Shown here in pieces: positions 12,950 to 24,092 of a stretch of DNA of 64,000 nucleotides. The notes under the pieces were generated by a model. The model made no database searches. It saw only the letters and a list, made by a program, of their open reading frames with translations, and had not been told where the DNA came from. The DNA is from Lycorma delicatula. Taxonomy: Eukaryota > Arthropoda > Insecta > Hemiptera > Fulgoridae. Numbering within the stretch: position 1 is the stretch's first letter; every line of letters begins with the position of its first letter. A program made the position numbers and the translations under genes. The DNA is taken from the NCBI RefSeq assembly GCF_047948215.1, contig NC_134456.1, forward strand, positions 68,660,029 through 68,724,028, in the 5' to 3' direction.

Positions 12950-13269
12950 TTTCTTTTTCCTGTTTAGCCTCCGGTAATTACCTTTCAGATAATATCCTCA
13001 TCCTCATTCATCCTTCAGAGGATGAATGAGGATGTACACTCATATGTATGAGTGTAAATGAAGTGTAGTCTTGTACATTCTCAGTTCGACCATTCCTGAG
13101 ATGTGTGGTTAATTAAAACCCAACCATCAAAGAACACCGGTATCCACAATCTAGTATTCAAATCCGTGTAAAAATAGCTGGCTTTACTAGGACTTGAACG
13201 CTGGAACTCTCGACTTCCAAATCAGCTGTTTTGGGAAGACGCGTTCTCCACTAGACCAAGCCAGTGGGT
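12950..13269 (-). mobile_element. SINE-B copy 3, inserted in a LINE
   Basis: Minus-strand copy with every block present: tRNA-like head (TGGTCTAGTGGAGAACGCG), the CCCAAAACAGCTGATTTGG hairpin, B-box-like GCGTTCAAGTCC, the CTAGTAAAG body, and the 3' end GGAGGCTAAACAGG followed by an A-rich tail. It is longer than the 61.6-kb copy because the CATTCATCCTCTGAA tail motif carries an inverted duplication. It is bounded by a perfect 15-bp target-site duplication inside the LINE ORF2. Confidence 0.9.
12999..13034. repeat. 15-bp perfect hairpin in SINE-B tail
   Basis: Arms 12999-13013 and 13020-13034 are exact reverse complements around TTCAGA, at the same motif that is palindromic in the 3.5-kb copy. 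A second short inverted repeat (TACACTCATA/TATGAGTGTA) lies just beyond. Confidence 0.95.
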
Positions 13270-13284
13270 GCATCTCCTCAGCCT
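13270..13284. repeat. Target-site duplication, right copy (SINE-B copy 3)
   Basis: Identical to 12935-12949. Confidence 0.95.
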
Positions 13285-13505
13285 GTCGTCGCCTCTCCTC
13301 ACTGGCTTTCTCTCCTACCACTGTTGTGATCGTAGTCGAGACGCATTTCCACTTGTCGTTATTAATGAGCACCACCTGGATTATATTATTGGACCCCTCC
13401 ACTCCCTGATCCTCGTGCAATACTCTTAAATCGCGCCATCAAAGGCAAAAGAGCATCACGTGCTCTGCTATATCCAGCCCACTGCAAGCTTGACAGCGAC
13501 TTTTA

Positions 13506-16500
13506 TTGAAAATGTTCTTTGGCCGAACTTTCAATTGCTGGTGTTGTGGTTAATGAGCTAGGTCCTAAATCAAAAAATCTAGGTTTGATTCTGCTTTTTT
13601 TACATCGGCTTGGTATTTTTTCTTGTAGTTTGATCTTTGTAATTTGACTCTTATTATTTATCACGATGCCAGATGCTCTCGTAATTCATGCAGGCATCAA
13701 CTCTACAGATCGTTCTGTCTCTACCTTTTTGTTTCAAATATTTCTGAACAGGATGATCGTGTAACAGTGCTTGAATCTTTAAATACAATACCTAATTCAT
13801 TATCTTTAAACACCGTATCGTTTTAAAAAGGTAAATTAAATTAACAGTAAAGCGTTTAGGTTCTAGGTCAGTAGATTTTTATATTCTAGGGATTCTATTT
13901 TACGCTTCTATAAAATATCTAACTTTCCGTTGGTGTAGATAAAAAAAAAATAAAGATTTATTTTACCAAGTTCAAGTGCCTGGTCGATATTAATTAGTCA
14001 TATTTACTGTAATACCTTAAAATACAATAATATTTTCATTACTAATTAATCCCGATATAAATGACTACTTCATTTGTAAAAAGGCAAAACATTAAATCCA
14101 GTTTTCTTAAGAAAAAAGAAATAAAGGAAGAAAGATTGTATGTTTATTCTTCCATTTTAACTTTGTCACAAACCGCTTAGATTCATTTCTGCTGGTTCCA
14201 AAGTGAGAAGAAAGAGGTTTCATTCAAATACATTTTTATTATAACGAATAGTAACAGGTAAAATTAATAAGTACGAAAACAATTTTAGTCAATTTTTCAT
14301 AAGTGGATTAGATTTATATGAATTATTTTATTAAAAAGAAAAAACCTCATATTATGGTTTTACTTATTTAATAGCATTTGATAAATCTTCATCAATAAGT
14401 AAAACAAACCTGATCGACGGCAATTGTAATCAGGTCATTTTCCATATGAAAAAAGACCTCGTGAAACTCCATTAAAGTGAAGATACTGTTGTAAAATTCA
14501 AAGAATCGTTCCAGTGATAAGGGTAACAGCAGGTTAACTTAAAAATCTTACCTTGATGCTTTTAAACTCCTGTTTGAACGTATAGTTTTGTGATTGTAAA
14601 GGAATACATAAGAAAGTTTTAGTAGATTCGTTCAGTATTATTTGGCGATTAATATATTTACAATAACTGAAAATGATGCCTGTTTGAATGCATTCATTTA
14701 TAAAAAATTCAGTATTTGTAATCCGCTTCGTATAAAATTACTTTTTTTATGCATAGGATTGTACCGATGTAAGGATCATTCTGTTGAATTTTTTAACTTT
14801 AAATAACCTACCGTTTGTTTTTTTGTTAAGAATATGTAGGATTTCAAATGCCGTCACACATTTTATAATAGAATTATTGCGGATGTTTGAAATGAAACGT
14901 TTAAATATTTTAAAGCTATTTTAGTTGAACCAAATGCTTTGCTTCCTCATAAAAGCTCTTGATGAGGTTATTCCAGACCGACGCAACAGATATTGTGAAA
15001 GTTTCAGGCACAGAACTTGAACCTGCCAACTGTAGTAATAGTACCAGTATTAATACTAGTAGTAGCAGTCGAACACACACACACAAAACTGAACTCAAAG
15101 CGCACTCACTACTTTTAGCACATTTGCGACAATATTAAACTGCAACTTTCAAGTTGGTCTTCCAGTGAATTCATTCACAAAGCATTAAACTCGCTTATAC
15201 GCCTATTGTGTGCTTATAAATTCCACAACCATTCAGCATATCAAATAGATATTAAACATTTATTCCACGTTGCCGACAGAGTTCGCGGAATTTCTTCCCA
15301 GTGTTATTGTTATGAATTTAATTTTATGTTCTTTTAGTTAAACTTTTATTTTTATGTCACGGGTTACGTATTACGGGTTAATGAATGAGTAAATCTTTTG
15401 GTAATACGATAAACTCGGAATTTTGTAGTACACTTTATGTTTTTCAATACCAGTTATTATCTGCATCCTTATTCATATGAAACTATCCCTTTGTTAGTGT
15501 CGTTCGTTACTCTCTACTTTTATCAGACCAAGCTATTTTCTTAATTAGAATTCAGTATATTATGAACAGCATAAAAAATTTAGAAACTGTGAGCGCCAAA
15601 ATTTAATTACTAGCTGGTTTAATTGTACCACGTACTAAACTTATTTATTATACGAGGTGTATAAAGCTATTGTTTTATATTTCACCGTTTCTATTGTTTA
15701 TTATTCCATATTGTGATAGGTTTACAAAGTAAAATTTATTGTGTAAAATTGTTTCCTACTATATAAATCTCACCCTAATTGAAATAAACACAAAATATGT
15801 ATATGCTTTTCTTAGCTCTATTTCTTTGCAAGATATTTTAGTATTTGATGTGGAATATAACTTCTACTTAGAACATAGGAAAGTACTAAGAATATGCCTT
15901 ATAATAATTTCAAAACTTGCAGAAAAACGTGTACTTATTACTTTGTGTTTCATTTTTATCAGGATATTACTAAGTTTGTAATAAAACTATTATTAGTACT
16001 CCAAACTGAAATCTAATAATTGAATTTTCATAGCGAAGTCTCGTATGTACCTGTCTGTTTCCTGCCTCATAACACTCTGAAGCTTTTACAATTTTAGAAC
16101 TTTATGGACTGTAAAGTATTGAAAAATATTCCAGTGAATGAAGACGCTATTTATATTAGTTTCTCTTTAGGTTGAAAATAGGCATTAATTGCAATTTAAA
16201 TTTACGTATTTAAAAGCATTAGATATTTAGAATTATCTATCATAGAGTGCACCCAATTTGACCAAAATATCTTAGATGTAATGCTATTTCTATATGATTG
16301 GCAATTATCAAAGAATATTGGTTGACTTATGGCAACGAGAGCAACTGTAACAGATAAAGATAAAAAAGTGATGTTTTTTCAGTCGTCTTTCTTCTAGAGT
16401 AAGTTTTTTTATAGCCCCTATGAAATAATTCCTCTGCTGTTACAGAGTTGCTTTCCTGTTACCGCGTTTTTGTTTTGTTTTTTTTTGGAGTCTTCTTTTA

Positions 16501-16870
16501 ATCATACAGCACCACCTCACACACCACGTTACTAACATTAATTGTTACCACCTATGTTGTAGGTATTCAGGTTCGGTTGATGCTATTTATTTATTTTTTC
16601 CCCTACTCCCCTGGGCTGGACATAAAATCAAGTAAAGCTCAGCTCAAGAAAGTGTCCTTCAAATCTACTGATACTATCTATATTTACCAACCCAGAAATC
16701 TACGTTGGAAGCATTTTTTTTTTTTATTATTATTTTCCTATAAAGTATTTTAGATATTTGCTGATGTCGTTAAGAAAATAAATCCATGTGATGTTATTAG
16801 GTGTTTAATAAATTAAAATTCTGCCTAAATTTTTCGCGTTGTGCTTATGTGACGTGGGGTTTGAAAATTG
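13506..16870. other. AT-rich non-coding sequence
   Basis: No gene supported. A GC-richer patch at 14920-15290 includes a minus-strand frame with a leucine-rich, signal-like start. That start is not ATG, and the leucine run comes from a CTA/TTA-type simple repeat beside an AC run (15075-15086), so it is not called. Poly(T) and ATT simple repeats occur near 16720-16740. Confidence 0.5.
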
Positions 16871-16884
16871 AATAAATGAGACTA
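16871..16884. repeat. Target-site duplication, left copy (SINE-B copy 4)
   Basis: AATAAATGAGACTA matches 17181-17194 exactly. Confidence 0.9.
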
Positions 16885-17180
16885 ACCCACCGGGTTGGTC
16901 TACTGATGAACTCGTCATCGCAAATCAGCTGATTTCGAAGTAGAGAGTTCTAAGGTTCAAATCCTAGTAAAAGTCAGTAACTTTTATACAGATGTGAGTA
17001 CTAGATCTTGGATACCGGTGTTCTTTCGTGGGTTGGGTTTCAATTAATCACATATCTCAGGAACGGTCGACCTGAGACGGTACAAGACTACATTTCATTT
17101 ACATTCATACATATAATCCTCATTCATCCTCTAAAGTAATATCTTACGGTTGTTCCGAAGGCTAAACAGAAGAAATAAAT
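16885..17180 (+). mobile_element. SINE-B copy 4, near full length
   Basis: Head CCCACCGGGTTGGTCTACTG, CAAATCAGCTGATTT hairpin, B-box-like AGGTTCAAATCC, then the CTAGTAAAAGTCAGTAAC body, GGATACCGGTGTTCTTT, CTCAGGAACGGTCGACCTGAG, CATTCATCCTCTAAAG and CTAAACAGAAGAAATAAAT. A 14-bp target-site duplication flanks it. The tail lacks the inverted duplication seen at 3.5 and 13.0 kb. Confidence 0.9.
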
Positions 17181-17194
17181 AATAAATGAGACTA
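17181..17194. repeat. Target-site duplication, right copy (SINE-B copy 4)
   Basis: Identical to 16871-16884. Confidence 0.9.
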
Positions 17195-17258
17195 CAAGAA
17201 GCAATATTTTTCTAAACCTAAATGAAATCAAACAGATAAATTTAATTTTCTTAATATG

Positions 17259-18035
17259 AGGTAGATTTCATGAGAAACCTACCTACTGTAATGGGTATCA
17301 CGATTCGACTTTCGGAAAATTTCAACATATCTTCGCGTTTCACATTCCCCAGACCCCAAAACCATCATCAGCTCAAAACGTTATATATACATATATAAAT
17401 ATATATATATATATAGTTTTTTTCCATTTTTACTTGTGGACACAATAACTGCTCCTTAAAAATAACTCTTTCCAAAATCTTGGTCGAGTTCGTTAATGAC
17501 CAAAATCAGACCATCGGGGTGGAAATGGGGGGCTTTATCGAAAAAACAAAATATCGCTATAACTCTCTTATTAAGTAAAATACTGAATTCGTTTAAAGTT
17601 CCTACTATTCTTTGGTTAAAGGCCTAAAACTTATTTCAGTAAAGATTTTTGATATCACCAACCATTGGCTCAAGGGGTGGAAAAATGGGATTTTAAAGAA
17701 AAAACATCACACCTCCCTTAATAGGCAGGAGTATCGAATCGGTTTAAAGTGGTCGTTAGTCTTCTAAACATTACCTAAACTTTTGTCTGAAATAATTTTT
17801 GATATTAGCAATTAGCAACCCTTACGGAATGGGATGATCAAAATTTTGGTGGAATTGTAAGAAGATATGGCTTGTCGCATGTTAAAAAAGTGAAACTTTT
17901 TTCACATGCAAACATTGTCGTATTGGATAAATTTGAAGTTTTTGTTTACTTTAAGGTGGAAATATTTTTTATCCCCTACTTAGCACCGCTGAACTCTACC
18001 TCCGCCTTTCTGCGTGCCAAAAGGGATTTTTTTTT
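17259..18035 (+). repeat. Dispersed repeat family C, copy 1
   Basis: Shares an ordered set of blocks with copies starting at 24715 and 27000: GGTAGATTTC, CACGATTCGACTTTCGG, TCTTCGCGTTTCACAT, CAGCTCAAAACGTTATA, a TA-rich microsatellite, GTGGACA, GTCGAGTTCGTTAA, ATCGCTATAAC, TTAATAGGCA, CTAAACATTACC, TTTTCACATGCAA and CTTTAAGGTGGAA. No long open frame is shared between the copies. I see neither terminal inverted repeats nor a poly(A) tail, so its class is unknown. Confidence 0.8.
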
Positions 18036-19362
18036 AATATTTTTCAAGCTTAGAAATAACTTAAGTAAATAAAACTATAAAATCATAAATTTTTATTTTT
18101 TTTATCTATATGCAGGTCCGTTCCTTTTCCTAGAAGGAAATCAGGCCACACAAAATTAAATATTTCATGTTTATTTAATGTCAACAGGTAGGTTGAGTAG
18201 GGTGTAGTTAATTCATTCATTTCTTACCCTTTTTATCCCTTAAATCTGTGATTAAGGATTACTAAATGATGACAGCGTTTAAAAGTAAAAGTGTGCTAAA
18301 TGAAACATGTTTAATTATTCAGTTGTGCTCGGTTTAAAGTACTTATTTGTATCATCTTATAGCACTTGTATTTTAGTAATTTTAGATATTAATTAAAAAA
18401 TATCAGCTTAGATATACATTTTTTTTTACCTTTTTGAAAGAGATGGTATTTAAAATTTTCACTTTAATTTTGTCAGTTAACGAAGTTTTTTAAAGAGACG
18501 CATTTAAATTATTTTTTTTTACTTATTTATTTTTTAAAGTTAAAATACTTTTACTTCAGATGAACTGTTAGGAATGTCTTCTGTTGATTCAGTCTAAATA
18601 TAAGAAATGGGATATAAAAAGTTTCACTCTACGATGAAATTACTACCTTTTAAGACCAAAGACTATTATAACGGTTATTCTTATATTATACAGTAAAATA
18701 GACATTAATGTAAATATCTTTTAAATGTATGAAAGTAAATGTAGATAATGATGTATTTTTACAATGATGGATTTTAAGTACATGAAATAGCATTATTCGG
18801 TTACTGTATATCTGAATATTATAAGTTTAACAACATATTTTAGACTATGGTATACATGTTTCACTTTTATTAAAATAAGTTAAATACTGTAAAACGGGAT
18901 CTAAGGAAAATTTTTATTTATTTAAGTTTTCTGTATATTAAGTTGTAATGTGTTACAGTTTGAAAACTGAATAAGTGTTTCCAAAATCGGTTTTATTTAT
19001 CTGAAGAGGTTGGTCAACCTCTTTGTTCGTATGTAAAAGCCTTAGATTTTGTCAATTTGAATAAATTTTTCTTTTTAATCGTAGAAACTATGCATTAAAA
19101 ACAAAATTAAGATAACTCCCATGTATTAACTGACTGTAATTTTGTAGAAGTCAATTTTAGATTGCAATTTATGGATTCATTTCGTTTTACTTGGTTGACT
19201 TAATTAAAAACCGGTAAAAATATATTAAAAATTCATTATATAGTACCAATAAATGAAGATGCAAATTGGTGTTCTAGATTTACTGTATAATTGCATAAAT
19301 CAGGTAGATGTGGCAATATCTCCCGCTAGTGTAACTTGCCTCTGAGAATGACGCTCGGGGCT
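18036..19362. other. AT-rich non-coding sequence with a weak exon-like segment
   Basis: A strong acceptor-like polypyrimidine tract ends in TGCAG at 18115, and a donor-like AACAG/GTAGGT follows at 18187/18188. The 72 bases between (18116-18187) are open in one frame. Without a partner exon this is weak. The rest is AT-rich and featureless. Confidence 0.3.
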
Positions 19363-19524
19363 TCAAACTTGCTGGGAAATATTCCTTGTCTCCGATCTCT
19401 TCCAAGCTTCCCTTTTGCCATTTCTCTTCAACCCCCTTTCAGAAACTCCAACATCCAGATATGCCTCTTTAACTTCTGCATCTGCATTTACATGTACATT
19501 AACTTCCCTCTTCTGAATAGTAAA
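19363..19524 (-). pseudogene. Unassigned open frame, possibly repeat-derived
   Basis: Minus strand, 53 codons from just after tandem stops (TAA TGA) to a TGA at 19365-19363. The peptide is rich in Lys, Arg and Glu and includes the segments VNADAEVKEAYLDVGV and RNGKREAWKRSETRN. It has no Met, so it could only be an internal exon or a fragment of a mobile-element ORF. An acceptor-like CTATTCAG precedes AAG AGG. Base composition is clearly GC-richer and strand-asymmetric against its flanks. I do not recognise the family. Confidence 0.25.
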
Positions 19525-20311
19525 TCATTATAAACTATCGCAAACTAACTGTTGAAGATAAATACGGTATCAAAACATCATGAAAACCGAAAACAAATAT
19601 TATTAAAACCTAATAACTCTACTACAAAACGTACTGTGTGTTACTCTCCGTACGATGTTTTATTACTGTAACCCAAAATGATCGAGATACTGTATTTTAC
19701 ATTTACTTATTCCTCTTAAGTTAAACCTAACATCTATACAATATTGCTTTTGGAAAGTTCATTTATTAATAAGAAAATAGAACTGCTATTTTATAACACT
19801 TACTCCTATAATTAATAAAAAAATTGTTTATTTAATATTTTGTTTTAAGGTTTTTTTAGGATAGGCCCGTTTTTTGCGGTAGGTTTTAAAAATATCATAA
19901 ATTACTCTTATAAATTTTAGTTTTTATCAATAAAATAATTACATTTTAACTTTAGAACCTATATTAAAAAAAAGTTAGAAAGCGTAATTAATGATCAGCT
20001 ACCTCAATTTTTTTTAAATTTAATTCTTTACAGTTATACTGATTTCTTTTACCTTGAATCCGTCTAAAACAATTATAGATTAACAAATGTCAAACTATAG
20101 AAGAAAATTATATAAAGATTATCAGTTGATTCGTATGGCCAATACTGGTTACTAAATTTACTTCTCACTATTTTTTTTAACACTTAATCAAATCAAATTC
20201 TACTTAAATTTAAAAATCTCTATAATCTTTTATGCATTCTAAACATGTGACAGATGAAGGAAATAGATTTACCAACAAATTTCTTTTCAAAATTCTGAAT
20301 TCAGTTTAAAA
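19525..20311. other. AT-rich non-coding sequence
   Basis: Nothing recognised. Confidence 0.55.
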
Positions 20312-20313
20312 CA

Positions 20314-20315
<2 letters not shown>

Positions 20316-20351
<36 letters not shown>
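20316..20351. repeat. (TA)n microsatellite at LINE 5' junction
   Basis: A near-pure TA run abuts the first recognisable reverse-transcriptase codon without a gap. Confidence 0.9.
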
Positions 20352-20354
<3 letters not shown>

Positions 20355-21305
20355 GATTACTTCGCTCTTTTAGCAAATAATACTCAAGAAGCCAAAACAC
20401 AAATCATGAACCTTCAAAACCTAGCACAAAAGATAGGGCTTCATATCTCTTTCGAAAAAACTGAACTAATGGCCATAGATCCTCTGGTAATAGAGCACAT
20501 TACGGTAAACAATCAGAAAATTAAAATAGTAAAACAATTTAAATATCTAGGGGAAATAATAACTTATAATTAAAATGAAAAAGTGACATGGCAAAACAGG
20601 TCAAATAAAATGATTAAATCCCAAAAATTAACTTGGTCAACATATAACAAAAAATGCCTTTTGACTAAAACAAAACTTAAACATTATAAAACTGTAGTTC
20701 CGCCAGAAGTCACCTACGGAAGCGAGACCCTTTTCATTATCACTCAGAAAATCCGAATTGATAAAATTCTGAAAATAGAGAGGAGAATTGTCAGAACGTG
20801 TATCAATAAAAAACACCAAAAAGAAGGACAATGGTGGATTGTGCCAAATGAGCTGGTGTATCGGGAAATAGAGCCTGTTACTGATACTATGCGGGAAAAA
20901 GAAAATCTCTTTCTTTGGTCATCTCATAAGGACACCGGAAACAAGACTGTCAAGAAATATCATTGAAAAGCTCTGGTTCCAAAAACTAGAAGTAGGATGG
21001 ATCAAAGAAATTACAGAAGATATGAAAGAATTGGGAATTACCCTGACTGACCTACAGAATAAAACTGGAAAAATTACAAAGCTAAAAGACAAAAGCATTA
21101 GATTTAAACAAAAGACAGACAAACGACAAAATACAACGAAGAGGGTGTTTACAGATGAAGAAAAGAAAGCAAGATCTGAACGGATGAAGAAATACTGGGC
21201 AGCTCGGAAGAGTAAAAATAACACGGTTTTCTCAGAAAAGATCTAACTTAAATGACTTAATTGGTCCCATGTTGGCCGTAAACGCATAATAATAATGATG
21301 TATAT
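20349..21305 (+). pseudogene. LINE reverse-transcriptase C-terminal fragment, broken
   Basis: Plus-strand remnant of a non-LTR retrotransposon pol. It opens at the catalytic YADD box, which reads Y-A-D-Y here, so the second catalytic Asp is lost. Next come ALLANN, a GLHISFEKTELM thumb-type motif, QFKYLGEIIT, a VTYGSETL motif, and KIERRIVRT. The frame is broken by an in-frame TAA (20571-20573) and a frameshift near 20915, after which GHLIRTPE, LWFQKLEVGWIKEI and a basic tail ending SERMKKYWAARKSK continue to a stop at 21246. A short 3' segment ends in an ATAATAATGATG-type tail. Upstream palm, endonuclease and ORF1 are missing, as expected for 5' truncation. Such pol tails occur in Jockey/RTE-like LINEs, but the exact clade is unverified. 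Confidence 0.85.
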
Positions 21306-23734
21306 ATATATTTTCAAAACATAGTTTAGTAAAAGTCCCTGAATGTAAGTTCTCTCTAAGTCTTAAATTTCAAAATATATATATTTATAAAATTTTAAAT
21401 AGCATGTTTGATAAAATAATTAGTTGATGGCGGTAGATATTATGTATAAAACGCACATCCCTCCATCATTTGCGATAATCAGTTGGCCGTCCATTTCTTT
21501 ACAATAATTAGGTTACTCCTATTAATTACGTTCACTTAACAAGATTCAATCGTAGTCCAGAATGACAACATACTTAGAACAATTAAGAAGTTTAGAATTT
21601 TTCTTTTATAATTATCTTAATAAAATTGGTGTTTAGGTATATCAATCTTAAAACATTGCCATTCTCATTTGCGTATTGCTAATAATCGGGCTCAGAAGGA
21701 TTACAATTTATAAATTAATGGATACGTCTTCAGCTAATCTAGCTACATTTCTTTTCATTTTTTTTTTTTTATATTTAACAGGTAAAATAAACACATAACC
21801 CTTTTGTGTATCATTGGCTCTCAAATAAGTTTGCTCAACCTATCTGAACATTAAAACTATCTCTAGAGTAAATCCTTTAATTCAGGAATGTTTTTAATTT
21901 TTAACGGTTTACTAAATCATATTTCTTATATATTTTTTTTTTTTTGAAAACATCTGTAATTGTAAAATAGATATTTGTGTTTATATGTTTCTTAAAGACA
22001 GTATAAAACAGATTTATCTAATTTGAAATGTTAATTTTTGTCGGTTTATTAAGAAAAATTTTATGAACGATTTTTTCCTATAATTACATTATAAAGAAAC
22101 TTTACTTCATCCATAAATCTTGATCGATCCGATTTCTATTACATTCATTTTCATTATTACTTATTTTTTTTAATTTACGAAGTGATTTTCGTTTCTTTAA
22201 ACGAAGTGATTCTTACATATAAGAAATTAAATTTGAATTTATTAATTCATAGTGCAGAGTTAAAATTGGGTAAATAAATGCGCGACAAATAGAATGAGAG
22301 GGGCTTAAACCACTTTTAATCTGGTGTTCAAAGCGTTTGATTCTATACAAAAGTGTGTGTGTGTGTAAGGCCATTATCGACAAATATTCATTTTCCAGGA
22401 CTGTTTGGTTGTGACTGGTAGCTACTGGATGGAACGAACTGAGCAATCGCCTTTTCAATCAACCACCTTTTATATTTTCCTATTACTCTTTCCTCACGCC
22501 CCATTCCATCTCCAGTTCTTCCCTTTTCCCGATGTTGACTTGTTCTACAACCGTGACTCTGTTTATTAAACTGCGTTTTGGATTTGTTGTCGAGTACTGT
22601 ATAACACTCAAAGTATTTTCTTCTTTCGACTGAAAGTCAGCAATTTATAAGACTGTTTTCTGTTTAGTAAGAGATGTCCAATGCAATGTTTGCAGTCTAA
22701 GCGATTCTGTTATTTCTGTTATAATACAACCTGTTCAAAGTTTAAATTATATTTACTTTCGTTTCCTTAAAAAAAAACGAACTCGAACGCTGACGCGTGA
22801 AATTGAAATTCCGTTTTTTTTTAGGTTGCTTTGTTTGGGTACCTTCCCTTTATCCTAATAATTTCTTTATCTATTAATTTTACCATGAGAAAATATGATG
22901 CAAATGATTACTATTTCTTACATTTTATTAAATGTTAGTGGCAATTATGAGGCCCGTTAGGTTAACATTTATTTTATGTAATCATAATTCTACATTCTAA
23001 TTTTTTTTTAAATCAAAGTTTTCGTGTTTCAAATAGTTTAATTTCTAGTAAGAATGTATGTGTATTTCTAAATTGAAATTTGTAATCATGTCTTACATAA
23101 AAAAGCAGTTGTATGAGAATTTAAAATCTCGTTTGTAATTTTAACATTTTAAATCAAAAAATTCAATATTACATTTATTTTTTGAACGATCAGTTTTTTC
23201 GTATGAATGAAACCTTTTTTAAAATTTATTTAAAAATATTTTATTAAGATTTTCACAGTCAGTAAAAATCTTAACCCCCTTTTTTTTAATTATGTAGTCG
23301 AAGAAAGTTACAAAGTATATAAAAGAAAATATATTCAATTTAAATGTATTTTTAATTTTTTGCAAGACTATTTTCAGTTTCTTACTACCAGAGTAATAAG
23401 ATGTCGACCAAGAACTACGCAGCTCCATTCTGATTTGTATGTGTGCACGCGAATAAATTTTCACGTAAAAGCATGTGTAGGCATTAGTTAGCAAAGGAAT
23501 TTAAAATGATTACAACTATTACTCTTATTTATTTTTATTAATTATTAATAAATCATTTAATTTCTTATCAATTTTAAAACGAAGATAATAAAAATGATGA
23601 GATTCGTCGAATACTAATAAATAAATAATTTTAAAACAATAAAAATTTATATAACTATGTATATATTTAAAGTATTTTGATGTAATTTATCATACAACGT
23701 TGTTAAAAACAATTATTTAAGTAATATTATTTTG
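21306..23734. other. AT-rich non-coding sequence
   Basis: Nothing recognised beyond homopolymer runs and a short GT run near 22353-22366. Confidence 0.55.
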
Positions 23735-23747
23735 AGTTTATCAACCT
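23735..23747. repeat. Target-site duplication, left copy (SINE-B copy 5)
   Basis: AGTTTATCAACCT matches 24080-24092 exactly. Confidence 0.9.
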
Positions 23748-24079
23748 CTCTTTTTTCTGTTTAGCCTTCGGAACTACAGTAAGGTATTACATCAGAGGAT
23801 GAATGAGGATGATATGAATGAATGTAAATGTAGTGTAGTGTCTTGTACAGTTTCAAGTCAACCATTCCTGAGATGTATGGTTGAAACCCAACCACTAAAG
23901 AACACCGGTATCCACGATCTAGTATACAAATCCATATAAAAGCAGTTGCTTTTATACTGCCCCTACTAGGATTTGAACTTTGAACTTTTTTTAGGATTTG
24001 AACTTTTACTAGAAATCTCGACTTTGAAATCAACTGATTTACGATGACGAGTACACCACTAGACCAACCCGGTTGGTTT
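23748..24079 (-). mobile_element. SINE-B copy 5 with duplicated B-box region
   Basis: Minus-strand copy with head (AACCGGGTTGGTCTAGTGG), hairpin, body and GGCTAAACAGAAAAAA 3' end, flanked by a 13-bp target-site duplication. Near 23972-24013 the plus-strand motif AGGATTTGAACTT occurs twice. A local tandem duplication has therefore created a second B-box-like segment and makes this copy longer than its relatives. Confidence 0.9.
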
Positions 24080-24092
24080 AGTTTATCAACCT
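24080..24092. repeat. Target-site duplication, right copy (SINE-B copy 5)
   Basis: Identical to 23735-23747. Confidence 0.9.

Larger units (their letters stand above)
12620..13505 (-). mobile_element. LINE 3' end: ORF2 C-terminus plus 3' UTR, split by SINE-B
   Basis: Minus strand, from about 13505 downward, reads the C-terminal end of a non-LTR retrotransposon ORF2. It has a CCHC zinc motif (C-X2-C-X7-H-X4-C, residues CQACSGLDIAEHVMLFC) followed by the usual W-R-L/NII/W-V/ERRR-type tail. There is one in-frame TGA three bases after the last Cys codon. The frame is interrupted at 13270 by the SINE-B. Skipping the SINE and one TSD copy, it resumes at 12934 and ends at a TGA (12899-12897), followed by a GC-rich 3' UTR and an A-rich tail near 12620-12640. 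The CCHC C-terminus is known from R1, I and Jockey group LINEs. The 5' part including reverse transcriptase is absent. Confidence 0.8.

Noticed and set aside
14916..15098. Minus-strand peptide with signal-peptide-like leucine run
   Set aside because: The first codon is TTG, and the leucines come from a CTA/TTA simple repeat beside an AC microsatellite.
18116..18187. 72-base exon-like segment
   Set aside because: Borders are good and one frame is open, but it is short. Joining it in its phase to the 33074 candidate would force that exon into a frame ending in TAG.
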